Under the pieces are notes generated by a model. It was not told where the DNA came from. It searched no databases and worked only from the letters and a program-made list of their open reading frames with translations. This document shows positions 1-12,100 of a stretch of 64,000 bases of DNA, piece by piece. The position numbers were made by a program, and so were the translations under genes. The DNA is taken from positions 19,968,378 to 20,032,377 of the forward strand of contig NC_067293.1 in assembly GCF_020740795.1 (NCBI RefSeq), written 5' to 3'. The stretch comes from Apus apus. Taxonomy: Eukaryota > Chordata > Aves > Apodiformes > Apodidae. Each line of letters opens with the position of its first letter. Positions within the stretch are counted from its first letter, which is position 1.

Positions 1-61
1 CTTTGCTAAAGGTCTCTGCTGTGGCCTAGTTTGATTTTTTTTCCTTGTGTTTTCTTTGTAG

Positions 62-133
62 GGACCTAAAAAAAAATAAAATCCGTTCTCTGCTGGACAA
101 CCAATTTGCCAGGTACAGGAGCCTGAGGAAGCT
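62..133 (+). CDS. RXFP2-like: RXFP2-like LRR exon (first in window)
   Basis: A 72-nt exon between an AG acceptor (60-61) and a GTGAGT donor (134). It completes a split codon and reads an LRR with [20 protein letters not shown]. The run of A's makes a lysine-rich DLKKNK start where family members usually have DLxxN. Positions 1-61 before it are intron. Confidence 0.85.
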
Positions 134-3100
134 GTGAGTATCACCTTGCTGTCTGCTGCCTGCTGGCTGGCTTGTAGGGCAGGGAACAGCAGCAGTGGTG
201 GGGCCATGAGCAGAGGAACAAGTGTGTCAGGACAGCTTCACTTGGGACAACACACCCTGATGGGACAGTGTGTTTGTCCAGGCAGCAGGTTTTTCAGTTC
301 CTGCAGCCTGTGGTGCCCACTGAACTCAGCGGGTGCCTGTCACAGGGGCTGTGAGCCCCTGGAAGGGGGGCTCCTGCAGAGGCTGGTGTCCTGCAGACAT
401 GGGCGCATCCCAAGCACCCTGACAACCCCTTGGGAAATGTATTTCTTCAGTCTCTTTTCTGTTCTGTTTTGTTTTGGTTTGTTTTTTTAAATAGCTTTTT
501 GCAAAACAACAAGATCCGGTTGATCTCACCAAAAGCCTTTGCTGGACTTTCTCAGCTTAAAATGTTGTGAGTAAAGGGGCCTGTGTTATGGGGAGGGAAG
601 CCCTGAAGGACACAGTCCTTTGGCTCTTCTTAGCCTGGAGGCTCAAGGCAGGTTCTGAGCCCTTCTTGCTCCTGCAAGAGGTGGTACCAAGCATGCTTTA
701 AGCTGGAGTTGTGTGTATTTTGGGTGAACACAGGGCAGAGGCATTTTCCCTCCTACAAACCCCTCTTCCCATCTCCGTGTAACCCAGCCTGAGCTGGGAT
801 CTGCCTTTGAGCTGCTCAGGGAGACGGGGCAGTGGGCAGAGAGGGAACAGCAATTTCAGCAGTGGTGCCTGAGGATCCATCTTCTCCTCTGTACTGGTTC
901 CAGGTTCCTCAGCCACAACAGGATCACGCAGCTGAAGCCCTGGGTGTTTGAGGACCTGCATCGCCTCGAGTGGCTGTGAGTTCCTCTGCTGGGCCCAACA
1001 GCATCAGGAGATGGGACTGATCCTGACTCCTCCTTGCTTTTACCATAATTTAACTTCTTTGGGGGCGGAAAAAAAATGGGCATGATGGCTTAAGGGTGTC
1101 TGTGGTAACATGCTGGTGGTGATGGGTGCAATGTCATAGAATTATACAATCATAGAATGGTTTGGGTTGGAAGGAACCTATAAAATCATCTAGTTCCAAC
1201 CCCCTGCATGAGCAGGGACACCCTCCACTAGACCAGGTTGCTCCAAGCCCCATCCAACCTGCCCTTCAACACTGCCAGGGATGGGGCAGCCACAACCTCT
1301 TTGGGCAACCTGGGCCATTGTCTCACCACCCTCACACTGAATAGTTTCTTCCTGATGTCTAACCTAAATCTCATGTCTTCCAGCTTGAAACCATTACCCC
1401 TCATCCTATCACTACACACCCTGGTAAAAAGTCCCTCCCCAGCTTTCCTGGAGCCCCTTCAGGCCCTGGAAGGTGCTCTAAGGTCTCCCTGGAGCCTTCT
1501 CTTCTCCAGGCTGAACACCACAACTCTCTCAGCCTGTCTCCAGAGCAGAGCTGCTCCAGCCCTTGGATCATCTTCGTGGCCTCCTCTGGATTTGCTCCAA
1601 GAGTTCTATGTCCTTCCTGTGTTGAGGGCTCCAGAACTGGACACAGTTCTCCAGGTGTGGTCTCCTGAGTGTGGAGTAGAGGGGCAGGATCACCTCCCCG
1701 GCCCTGCTGGCCACACTTCTTTGATACAGCCCAGGACATGGTTGGTTTCTGGGCTCCAGTGCACATTCCTGGCTCATGGTGAACTTTTCCTCAACCAACA
1801 ACCCCAGGTTCTTCTCTTGAAGGCTGATCTCAATTCTTTCTCCACCCAACCTGTATTTGTGCCTGGGGTTGCCCCAGTCCGGGTGCAGGACCCTGCACTT
1901 TGCCTTGTTGAACTTCATGAGGATGGCATGGGCCCACCTATCCAGCCTGTCAAGGTCCCTCTGGATGGATCCCTTCCCTCTTGGGTGCCAACCACACCAC
2001 ACAGCTTGGTGTCATCAGCAAACTTGCTGAGGGGTCATTGATCCCACTGACCAGGTTGCTGACAAAGATGTTAAACAGCATCAGTCCCAGCACTGAACCC
2101 TGAGGAACACCACCCATCACTGGTTTCCATCTGGGCATTGAGCCACTGATCACTACTCTCTGAGTGCAACCATCCAGCCAATTCCTTATCCATCAAGTGG
2201 TCCAGCCATCAAATCCATATTCTTCCAATTTTGAGACCAGGATGTCAAGCAGGACAGTGTTGAATACCTTGCACAAGTCGAGGTAGATGATGTCAGTTGC
2301 TCTTCCCTTGTCCACTGACCCCATCATAAATCTCTTCACCCCTGTGACCAATGACAGGGCTGGGGGAAATGGCAGAAGCTGCATCAGGGCAGGTTTAGGT
2401 TGGATATCAGGAAAAGGTTTTCCACCCAGAGGGTGGTTGAGCACTGGAACCAGCTCCCAGGGCAGTGGTCCCAGCACCAAGCCTGCCTGAGTTCCAGAAG
2501 CATTGGGATGATGCTCTCAGGCACATGGTGTGATTCTTGGGGTGCCCTGCACAGGGACAGGAGTTGGTCTCGATGATCCTGATGGGTCCCTTCCAACTCA
2601 GCAGATTCTATGATTCTATGATAAAAAGCCACCAAGTCTGTCAGGCCTGGTTTGGTCTTGGTGAAGCCCTGTTTGTTGCCATCAACCACCTCCATGTTTT
2701 CCATGTGCCTTAGCAGAGCCTTCAGGAAGATTTGCTCCGTGATCTTACCAGGCACAGAGGTGAGACCGATTGGCCTGCAGTTCCCTGGGTCTTCTTTACT
2801 TCCATTTTTTGAAAATGGGGGTTATGTTCCCCCTTCTGCAGTCAGTGGGAACTTCACCAGACTGCCATGACTTTTCAAATACGATGGGAAGTGACATTGC
2901 AACTTCATTTGACACTCCCTTGGGAGCCATGGGTGTCCAGCTGGGTCTCTACCACCCTCTTTCCCCACAGCCCTGGGGACCAGGGCACACTTGCCCTCTG
3001 CTACAGCTCTTTTTATCAAACTCCTGTTTGAGTTTCCCTCCCATTACTGGGGTCAGGTTTAGCACAGACTGGCCACACTCCTGCCCACAATGGCCAGCTG

Positions 3101-6100
3101 GTCCCTCCCTTGCTGGGCCAGCATTGTTGGGCACAGCAATGGGCTTCGAGTAGAGGCAGCCTCAGCTCCCAGGCTGGAGCACTGGAGCTTTGTGTATAAA
3201 AGGCTTAACATGTGCTGTTAAACACAGAGATTTGCAGCTCCATCACCCTGAAAAATGTACGTCTGAATTAAATGTACAGTTAATATCCTTCCCCTCTGTT
3301 TATTCTCAAAGGCTCGCTTTGATTCTGTGTGTGGTTTTACAAACAGAGATTCTAAAGGTTTCACTACAAGAAAAGAAACCATAAAAGCCACTTTACAGGA
3401 TGGTTGGTTCCTGTTCTGCAGCTTGGGCAGGTCTGCCAGCCCCTAGGCTCCCCTCCCCTGACTGCCCCGGGACCAGCTCCACTGTTCCTTAAATCAAAGA
3501 AAGAGAGCAGAGGATGGGCAGCTCACAGAGGGTGGTCTGTGGTGCAAACAGGCCAGAGGACTTTTGAGAAGCCAAACACGGCCCTGAATTCCCTGAACGG
3601 TTTCTAATTTATCTCTAGTTCACCGCAGAAGAGAGAAAAATTCCAACAGCCCCTGACTGTGAAGGAATCCAGACTCTGCAGCTGGATTTAACACTGCAGC
3701 CAGGGCTGCCTGGGAGAATCCAAAGGGGAGGGAATGGGCTTCCAAGGGGGCAGCCCCCTGCCTGGGGATGGGTATCCATGGAAGCTCACAGGGGAGAATA
3801 GACAGAGCCAGCTCCCCCCAGAGCAGCAAGTGGTGGGGGCTTCCCCCTGCCAGGAGCATCCTGCTGCCTTCTCACCCTCTCTGTGTCCCCTCTTCTCACT
3901 TCTCCCCTTCTCCTTCCAGGATGCTGGACAACAACAAGATTGCCCAGATCGTCCCCACAGCATTTGCAGGGCTGAACTCCCTGTATTTCCTGTAAGTAGA
4001 GCTGGGGGCTCTCCTGAGGGTTTTGGGGAACCCCACTCTGAGGGTGTCTGACCCCTTCTCCAGGCACTTTCTAGCCTTTCCTGGGGCAAACCAGGAATGC
4101 TTGTGGCTTGCTCACCCTCCCTGGTGTGCAAGGGATGGCGGTGCAAGGGAGATGTCTGTCCTGCTCCCACTTCCAGGAGCTGGCAGGGGGAACCAGCAGG
4201 CTTTGCTGCTGCTGCTCTGTGCCATCTCCTGCTCTCAGGACGTTCTGCTCACAACCAGCATTAATTGCTCTTGCCTGGGACAGGACAGGCAGGTCCTGGG
4301 CAGCTGTCCTGCAGTTGGAGTGCTGATGCTTTTCCTTGCACCAGTGACTGCAACCAGGATCCAGTGCTTTCCCAAGCTGCTGCTGGGTGTCTTCACACCA
4401 GCTCATCTCAAGCCAAGGTGTTTTTTAAGGTTCAGCCAGTCCAAGGTGGACATACAGGATAACAAATTGACTTTAAGAGCCATGAAAACCATTTTGCGAG
4501 ACGACTTTAACACCCTCTCTGTAGTTCAGAACACAGATTGGAAACCTTGGCAGCAGCCTGGGGTCACCATCAGGGAAGAAGTTTTGGCTGTTACAGTGGA
4601 AAAAAACGTGTGTGAGTGCACAGATGCACACAAGTGCTCACACGCATCTGTCTGTATGTTAAGCTGTGTTCCCTGGAAGGTTTCTTCCTTGTACTATCCC
4701 TGCTGGAGATGGAACTGCTTCACTTTGGGTGTAAAAGCCAAAAAGTTGGGTTTGGGGGTGTGTGTGAAACTTGGGTAATGGTCATACCTGGGGCTGGAGG
4801 GATTGATAACAGCCAGGCCTGGCAGCCACCATGGGGATGATGGGCTGTGACCCCTGGATTTAGCTTTTATGCCAAACCTGGGTAGCAATCAGTGTCCAGA
4901 GACCTATCCCCACTCTGTCCCAGCCATGTGGGAACAGCTAGAGGGACAGGACCCCCTCATGTTCCCACGTTGCAGGCAGCTCTGCTTGGTGATCTGCACT
5001 GTTTATCCTTCTGCATTTTTGTTAGGAAATCAAGTAAACTAAAACCATGGTCAGAAAACGAGCAGTGAGGAGCCCTGTTCATGCAGGCATGTGCAAAAGT
5101 GCTGGGAAAAACACCAGCAGAAGCTGGGGCTGTAAATCTGCCTTTACTGCCTGTCACTCCAGGGTCACTGGCTGCTGCTCTCATGCACCATTCTCTTGGG
5201 GCTGTGCCCGTCACAGCTCACTGGAGAGCATCTCCCACAGCCCCTAAACATGCCCAGTGTTGTTACCTTTATTTCTTTCCCAATGAATGAGGCTCCACAC
5301 TGCCCTCCAAGGCCTCGTACACCTGGCCTTTGCCTGGGGTGGTGGTGGCTGAACTGGCTCTGTGGTTAGCACGGCTGTGGCTGCTCTGCTGGGAGCTGGT
5401 GCAGATGCTGCTCTGGGCTGGGGGCTCCATCCAACCCCAGCTCACCCTGGGCAACCCCACACTGCACGTGTCCTCCTGGGTGAGAGCCAGCAGAAAGCAC
5501 TCACGGAATCACAGAATATTAGGGGTTGGAAAGGACCTCCAAAGATCATTGAGTCCAACCACCGTGCCAGAGCAGGACAAAAAAACAACAACAACAACAA
5601 CAACAAAAAAACCACAAAACAAAAACAAAGCAAAAAAACCAACATAACAAAACCAAACAAACAAAAAAAGCCCAAACCAAACAACAACAATAAAAAACAA
5701 CAACAACCAGAAAAACACACACAAAAAAAACCCCCACAATAACAAAAAACCCAACTAAAACCCAAAAAACCCCAACAAAACCCAACAAAAACCAGGGCAG
5801 GTCACTCAGAAAGGCATCCAGACAGGTCTGGAAAGTCTCCAGAGAAGGAGGCTCCACAACCTCTCTGGGCAGCCTGTCCCAGGGCTCTGTCACCCTCACA
5901 GGAATGTTCTTCCTCATTTTAAGGTCCATTGCCTGTCATCCTATCACAGGGCCCAGGTGACAAGAGCTTGTCCCTGCTGTCTTGATGCCCTCATGTATTT
6001 ATAGACATTAATTAGATGTTCTCCTCTCTAGACTGAAAAGCTCCAGGTCTCTCAGCTTTTCCTCGTAAGGCAGGTGTCATTCCATCATCCTTGTAGCCTC

Positions 6101-9100
6101 ATGAAACACCACATGGTCCAGGAGCTGCAGGACCACATCCACGCTCGGGGTTGTGTCCTGGGCAGGGAAATGGTGCCATCACTTCACTTGTCCTGATTGC
6201 CTCCTGCCCAGGTACCTGCTGAACAACTCGGTGAGCCGGCTGCCCAACGCCTCACTCTGTGCCCAGATGCCGAAGCTCAGCTGGCTGTAAGTGCCCTGTG
6301 GGAGTGGGAAGGGCTCAGGACTTCTGGGTGGGAGGGGGACACACATGCAGGAGGTGAGGAATCATGTTGGGGACCCCCAGGCATGGCAGGGATGGGGGCA
6401 AGGGTGGGAAGGTGGCAGCCACACTGGCCTTTCTGCAGGGAGCTGGAGGGGAACAGGATCCGAGCGGTGCCCAGGGCTGTTTTCCAGGAGTGCCAGGAAT
6501 TCACTGTGCTGTGAGTACCAGAGGGGCCAGCTGTGCCTGCCCCTGCAGACCCCGTCCCACTGCGGGCATGGGGGGAGGGGGTGGCACCCAGTGCTGGGCT
6601 GGGTGAGGGGCTGATGTCTCAGTGCTCATGGTTTCAGCTCACCCTTGTGCACGGCACCAACAGTGCTTCAGAGCCATGAGTTGTGCAGGGGCCTGAGCAG
6701 GGGCCCCAGAGCCCTTTGCAGGGACTTTGTGCTGGAGGATGGTGGGGGCTGGTGGGTGGGCAGCTGGTGGGTTCATCCCAGCATCCTGTCACCAGCCCAA
6801 GGGGCTGCCCAAATTGAGCAAGGACCTTCTCCAGGTGGGAGATAGTGGCGGGACATGGCATGGAAAAAGCTTCCTGTGGGTGTGCAAATAGCAGAGCTCA
6901 CAGCCAGCCCAAGCTCTTCTGCTGGCATCCAAATCCTCTAAAAATATCCCTGAGGAAGGCCATAAAACCTGTGAGCTGGCTCTCCACATGCCAGACAATG
7001 TCTGCTTCCATCCCTCCTGCCAGGAGCCTGCTTCTGCCCCGGTCCCTCCTAGCCCTGGCTCTGAGCTCCCACCCAGGACCTGGCAGAGGCAGTGGCCTCC
7101 CAGCGATGATGCCCAGACCTCTCCCAGGCTCCAGTTTTCCTGCATGTGATGGTCATGTATTTTCCAACGAGATACATATGGCCTCTGGAGCCCCAGGAAA
7201 TAAGGACAGGAGGATTGTGCACTGTGCAGATGTTTTCCATGAGCACAAGGCTACCGGTAGCCCCAGGATGGTTCCACATGAATATCAGGAAGAACTTCTT
7301 TCCTGTGAGAGTGACAGAGCCCTGAGACAGGCTGCCCAGAGAGGCTGTGGAGTCTCCTTCTCTGGAGACATTCAAACCCCCCTGGACACGTTCCTGTGTG
7401 ATGTGCTCTGGGTGATCCTGCTCTGGCAGGGGGGTTGGACTGGATGATCTTTCCAGGTCCCTTCCAACCCCTAAGATCTGTGATTCTGTGATTCTGTGAT
7501 GGTGACAGGAGAGCAGCAGTGGGATAGGGAGTCAAGCCACCCTGCCAAGGGCTCAGGAATCAGGGGTAGCTGGAGCACAGGGAGTGCCTTGCAGGACCCT
7601 GTGCCAATGCTGCCAGATCAGGGTAAGCAAGTAAATCCAGGGCCGAGCAGTAGCTGATATGGGGCTGGGACAGGATGGACAGGAGCTGCACAAAGACTCT
7701 GTTCCCTCATCCTGCCTTTCTTGGAGAAGCCCAAATAGGTGTTAAAATCCCAAATGTACACAGGCACATTTTTCCCTCCACCAAGAGCTGTTCACAGCCA
7801 CCCCTGCCAGTCCTGCTGTCCATCCTTCCCTCCCTCCTTTGGCAGCCCAGCCACTGGCTCTGCTCAGCTCTGTGTTTCCCCAGCTGTTGTGGCAGTGCCA
7901 TGGAAACCTCCACACAGGCAAGACGAAGGTGTAAACATGCTGTGCTGGTGACACCAGCAGAGGAGATGACTTCATGAGCAGGGGCAGCACAGGAGATGAG
8001 GGCTCATGTTGGGACTCCGTGGGATGACCTGGACTCGCCCATCTCCCCAGTCCTGTCCAGCCACACCATGGACCATGTCAGAGCAGGCTGCCCTCCCTGG
8101 TGTCTAAGCACAGCAGAGCCCTGCTGCCTGATGAGAGCCTCCACTGAGGAGCCCCATCCCAGATCATGAGTTCTCCCAGCCCCTAATGTCCCACAGGGGT
8201 GCTCCAAAATCATTGATGATTCTTGGTGCACCATTCTGGATTTCTACTTCTGAGCACTTTGACCAGCTCTGCTCATCTTCCACACATCTGATAGGCTTTT
8301 GTGAGATGGAGCCTTGCACTGAAAGCTGGGCTCTGGCTCCAAGCTCCTCTACACCAGCATTAGGCTGCTGGAGGTGATGGTTGTGGCTCAGTGCATTTGG
8401 GAGGGAGGGCTGGGTGCATCCACAGCTGCTCACAGCCCATCCAAAAGTGGGACCATGCTCCCAGAGGGGGTGCAGAGCTGTGCCATACCCACATGCTCTC
8501 TCCCTTTCCACTTCCTCCAGGATTCTGCGCAGGAACAAGCTCCAGTGGATCCAGGAGGGGACGTTTTCCAGGCTGAACAGGCTGATGGAGCTGTATGTTT
8601 ACCCCTTTTGCAGGCAGTGGCTGTGCTGAGGGCAGGGGTCTCTCTGGGATTCCCACTCTGCACCCCCAGGGTGCAAGGCTTGGTGCCCTCAACTGCTTCC
8701 CAAACACTTCTCTCCTCCGCACAGCGACCTGTCATCCAACAGCCTGGACCAGCTTCCCTCCTCGCTCTTTACTGGCCTGGCAGAGCTCCAGCAGCTGTGA
8801 GTACCAGGGGTGCCCCATCCCCCTGCAAGTGCCAGGGAGCCCTGCAGCACCCCTGGCTGCAGGGGCTGTTCTCTCCCAAGGCCCTGGTGGCCCCAGCATG
8901 ATGGGCTCCCTGCCCTGCTGCCTGTGTGTCCTCTGCCCCAGGGTTGCCAACTCCTCCCAGTGGAATGGGCTGCGTTGGGAAAAGCCATGGAAAAATACCC
9001 CTTTGCCCTTGTTTTTGGCTGCTTTCATAGCTTACAGGTGAGGAAACCACCAAAGGCTTGTCTCTTTTTCAGGAATATTTCCTACAATCCCTTGAAAGAG

Positions 9101-12100
9101 ATCTCCCCTGGCCAGTTTGAGAGCCTGCCTCGGCTGCGGTCCCTGTGAGTCCCACAACATCCCCATGCCCAGCCTGGGACCACTCCCAGCTCCCCTCCTC
9201 TGCACTGGTTTCCTTTTGCAGGAGCTTGGAAGGGCTGGAGATTCCCAACATCCACAACCTGACCTTCCAGAAGCTGACCAGCCTCTCACACATGTGAGCT
9301 GGGGGGAGCAGGGGGTGTAGGTGACGGAGACAAGGTGGACTCTGTCAGCCAAGGCCTGCACCAGTGCCAGGCTCTGTGCTGAGAGCTGGGGGGAAGCAAT
9401 GGCATTGGAGACCCCTTGCTTGGCCCCAGGAAGCCCAGAGATGTACGGGTACCCAGGCAGGACAGTGATGGCACCCGGGTGGGAGCAGGGCCATGCAGCC
9501 AGCTGGGAGTGCTTCAGAAGGAGAAAATAACCATTAGTTCTCTCCAGATGCACACTTTGAAGTACCTGTAATGACAGACAACTGTATGTCCTCCTTTCCG
9601 TAATTGGTCTGTTTGCACTAGAAATATGGTACATTTTCTACCTGACTTGCTAATAAGCAATCATTTTCTCTCCTTTTATCTATAATTAAGCAGAAATGAG
9701 CCTCGTGTGGCAGTTTTGTAGTCATTTTCTAATGTAGATCTTTGCTAAGCTTATGCGGGTTGGCTTTAATAAGGCTTGAAAAGATTAATCTGAAATAATA
9801 TGGAGGGGAAAAAAAATGTGGATCCCTGTTAATGGAACTTGAAGGATTTGAATAAGGGATTGATTTTTCAGAGTTAGTTTGGGAGAATCATGGGTTGGAG
9901 GAAAACACGGCTCTGTTTATCAGCTGATGGTGCTGGATAGTGGCAGATTTAAGTGTGGCTGTGGTACATGATCCAAAAAGCCCCGGGGTGCTGCCAGCAT
10001 TTAGTGAAGGCTCTGGGACGCTGCTTATTTAGTGTCCCCAACCACTGCAGCCCTGTGCCAGCAGGAAGCTCCTTGGCGGCTGGGGGAACCTGAGAGGGGC
10101 TGTGCACACCGGGCTGTGCTTGCTCCCGGCCCTGCTCACAGCCAGGAAGGCTCCTTCACCCCTTGGCTTCCCCAACAGCTACTTCAAGAAGTTCCAGTAC
10201 TGCCGCTACGCCCCCCACGTGCGCAGCTGCAAACCCAACACCGACGGCATCTCCTCCTTTGAGAACCTCCTGGCCAGCATCATCCTGCGCGTCTCCGTCT
10301 GGGTCATCGCCTGCCTCACCTGCCTCGGCAACCTCTTCGTCATCTGCATGCGCTCCCTGCTGGCAGCTGAGAACAGCCAGCACGCCATGGCCATCAAGTC
10401 CCTGTGCTGTGAGCGGGGAGGCAGCAGGGCAGGGGCTGGCAGGGGGCACAGAGGGACCGGGGAGGGGATGAGCTGCCCAATAGCATCTCCCCAGGGAGAT
10501 GTTTCATGCCCATCTTCGGGTTTCTGGGCAGCCCTCTGGGCCTGAAGCCCCTCGGCCCTGCCTGAGGGTCTGTGCTCACAGGCACCAGCAGGCAGCTCTT
10601 ACATGTATATTTATGTATATCTATATATCTATCTATATATCTATCTATATATAGATAGATAAAAAATATGTATAGAGCCCAAGGCTACCCAGTCCTATGG
10701 TGGCTTTATGGGCATGCCAAGGGCAATGTTTCCCCACTGCTGCTGCTCTCTCAGGGTGCCTTGCCTCCCCTCAGGTGCAGATGGCCTGATGGGCATCTAC
10801 CTCTTCATCATCGGAGCCTTCGACCTCAAGTACTCGGGCGAATACAACAAGCATGCCCAGGGCTGGATGGGCAGCCTGCAGTGCCAGCTGGTGGGCAGCC
10901 TGGCCATGCTGTCCTCTGAGGTGTCTGTCCTGCTCCTGACCTACATGACCCTGGAGAAATACTTCTCCATTGTGTTCCCGTTCAGCCACCACAGAGCTGG
11001 CAAGAAGCAGACCATCTCAGTGCTGGTGGCCATCTGGCTTCTGGGCTTCTCCCTCAGCATTGTCCCCCTGTGGTGTAAGGAGACCTTTGGGAACTACTAC
11101 GGGAGGAACGGGGTGTGCTTCCCGCTGCAGTCTGACCTGGGCGAGCGGCCCAGTGCCCGCGGATACTCTGCCACCATCTACCTGGGTAAGGTCACCTCAG
11201 GACTTGGGGACAATGCGGGGCAGGATGGGCTTTCCTGCTGGGCTTTCCCTCCAGGGTGCCAGGAGGGCTGTACAGAGCACTGCCGTTCCGCTGGGACCCG
11301 ATAAGGACTGCCAGCTCTGCCCTCCGGCCTGGGCTGGGGAGGGTCCCTGCTCCAGCCTCAGGACGGAGCTGGCCAGGGGGGCTGGGCTGAGGCTGGATTC
11401 AGGTCTAACCGGTACCGAGAGGTCTCTGCCCCCTCTAGTGACAGAAGCAGGAGTCGTCCGGCCCAGCTCGGCTCTCTGCACTTTGGCTACGCTCAGAGAC
11501 AGATTTCTTCCTCTCCAGGCTTGAATCTGGCAGCCTTCATCACCATCCTCTTCGCCTACTCTGGCATGTTCTACTCCATCCACATCACCGCCTCCAAAAC
11601 AGCAGAGAGAGGCGTCTGCTCCCGGGAAGTCGCCATCGCAAAGCGCTTCTTCTTCATCGTCTTCACTGACGCGCTCTGCTGGATACCCATCTTCCTCCTC
11701 AAGCTGCTCTCCCTGCTGCAGGTGGAAATACCAGGTGAACCCCCAAGTCCCAGAGCCCAGCACGGATCCCTGGGTCAGAGACCCCCTCGTGTAGGTGCTG
11801 CTGAGGTTGGAGCTCTCTTCCCCAACAGCTGGGCTGTGAGCAGAGATGGTTTTACCTTTGCTGCGTGGGCTGGAGAGGGTGGGTGGGTCACCCCTGAGTG
11901 AGGGCAGCCCTCTCAGCTGCCTCACGTCATCTCTGTGTTGGCACAGGCACCATCACCTCCTGGGTGGTCATCTTCATCCTGCCCATCAACAGTGCCCTGA
12001 ATCCCATCCTCTACACCATCACCACCACCTCCTTCCAGGAGAAGGTGAAGGTTTGCCTGCAGAACAAGCAGCTGGAGCTGCACGAGTCCCGCCCGAGCTT

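Larger units (their letters stand above)
976..3919 (+). other. RXFP2-like intron filled by nested CR1 elements
   Basis: About 1.8 kb of this 2.9-kb intron is CR1 (1134-2945). The part from about 3180 to 3400 is AT-richer and unique-looking, with no gene signal. Confidence 0.7.
3992..6211 (+). other. RXFP2-like intron with one CR1 and an A/C-rich tract
   Basis: The 3992-5500 part has no recognisable element or exon. The right part is CR1 (5504-6115) with an internal A/C-rich expansion. Confidence 0.7.

Noticed and set aside
1238..2041. 267-codon plus-strand frame
   Set aside because: It is the antisense of CR1 reverse-transcriptase sequence.
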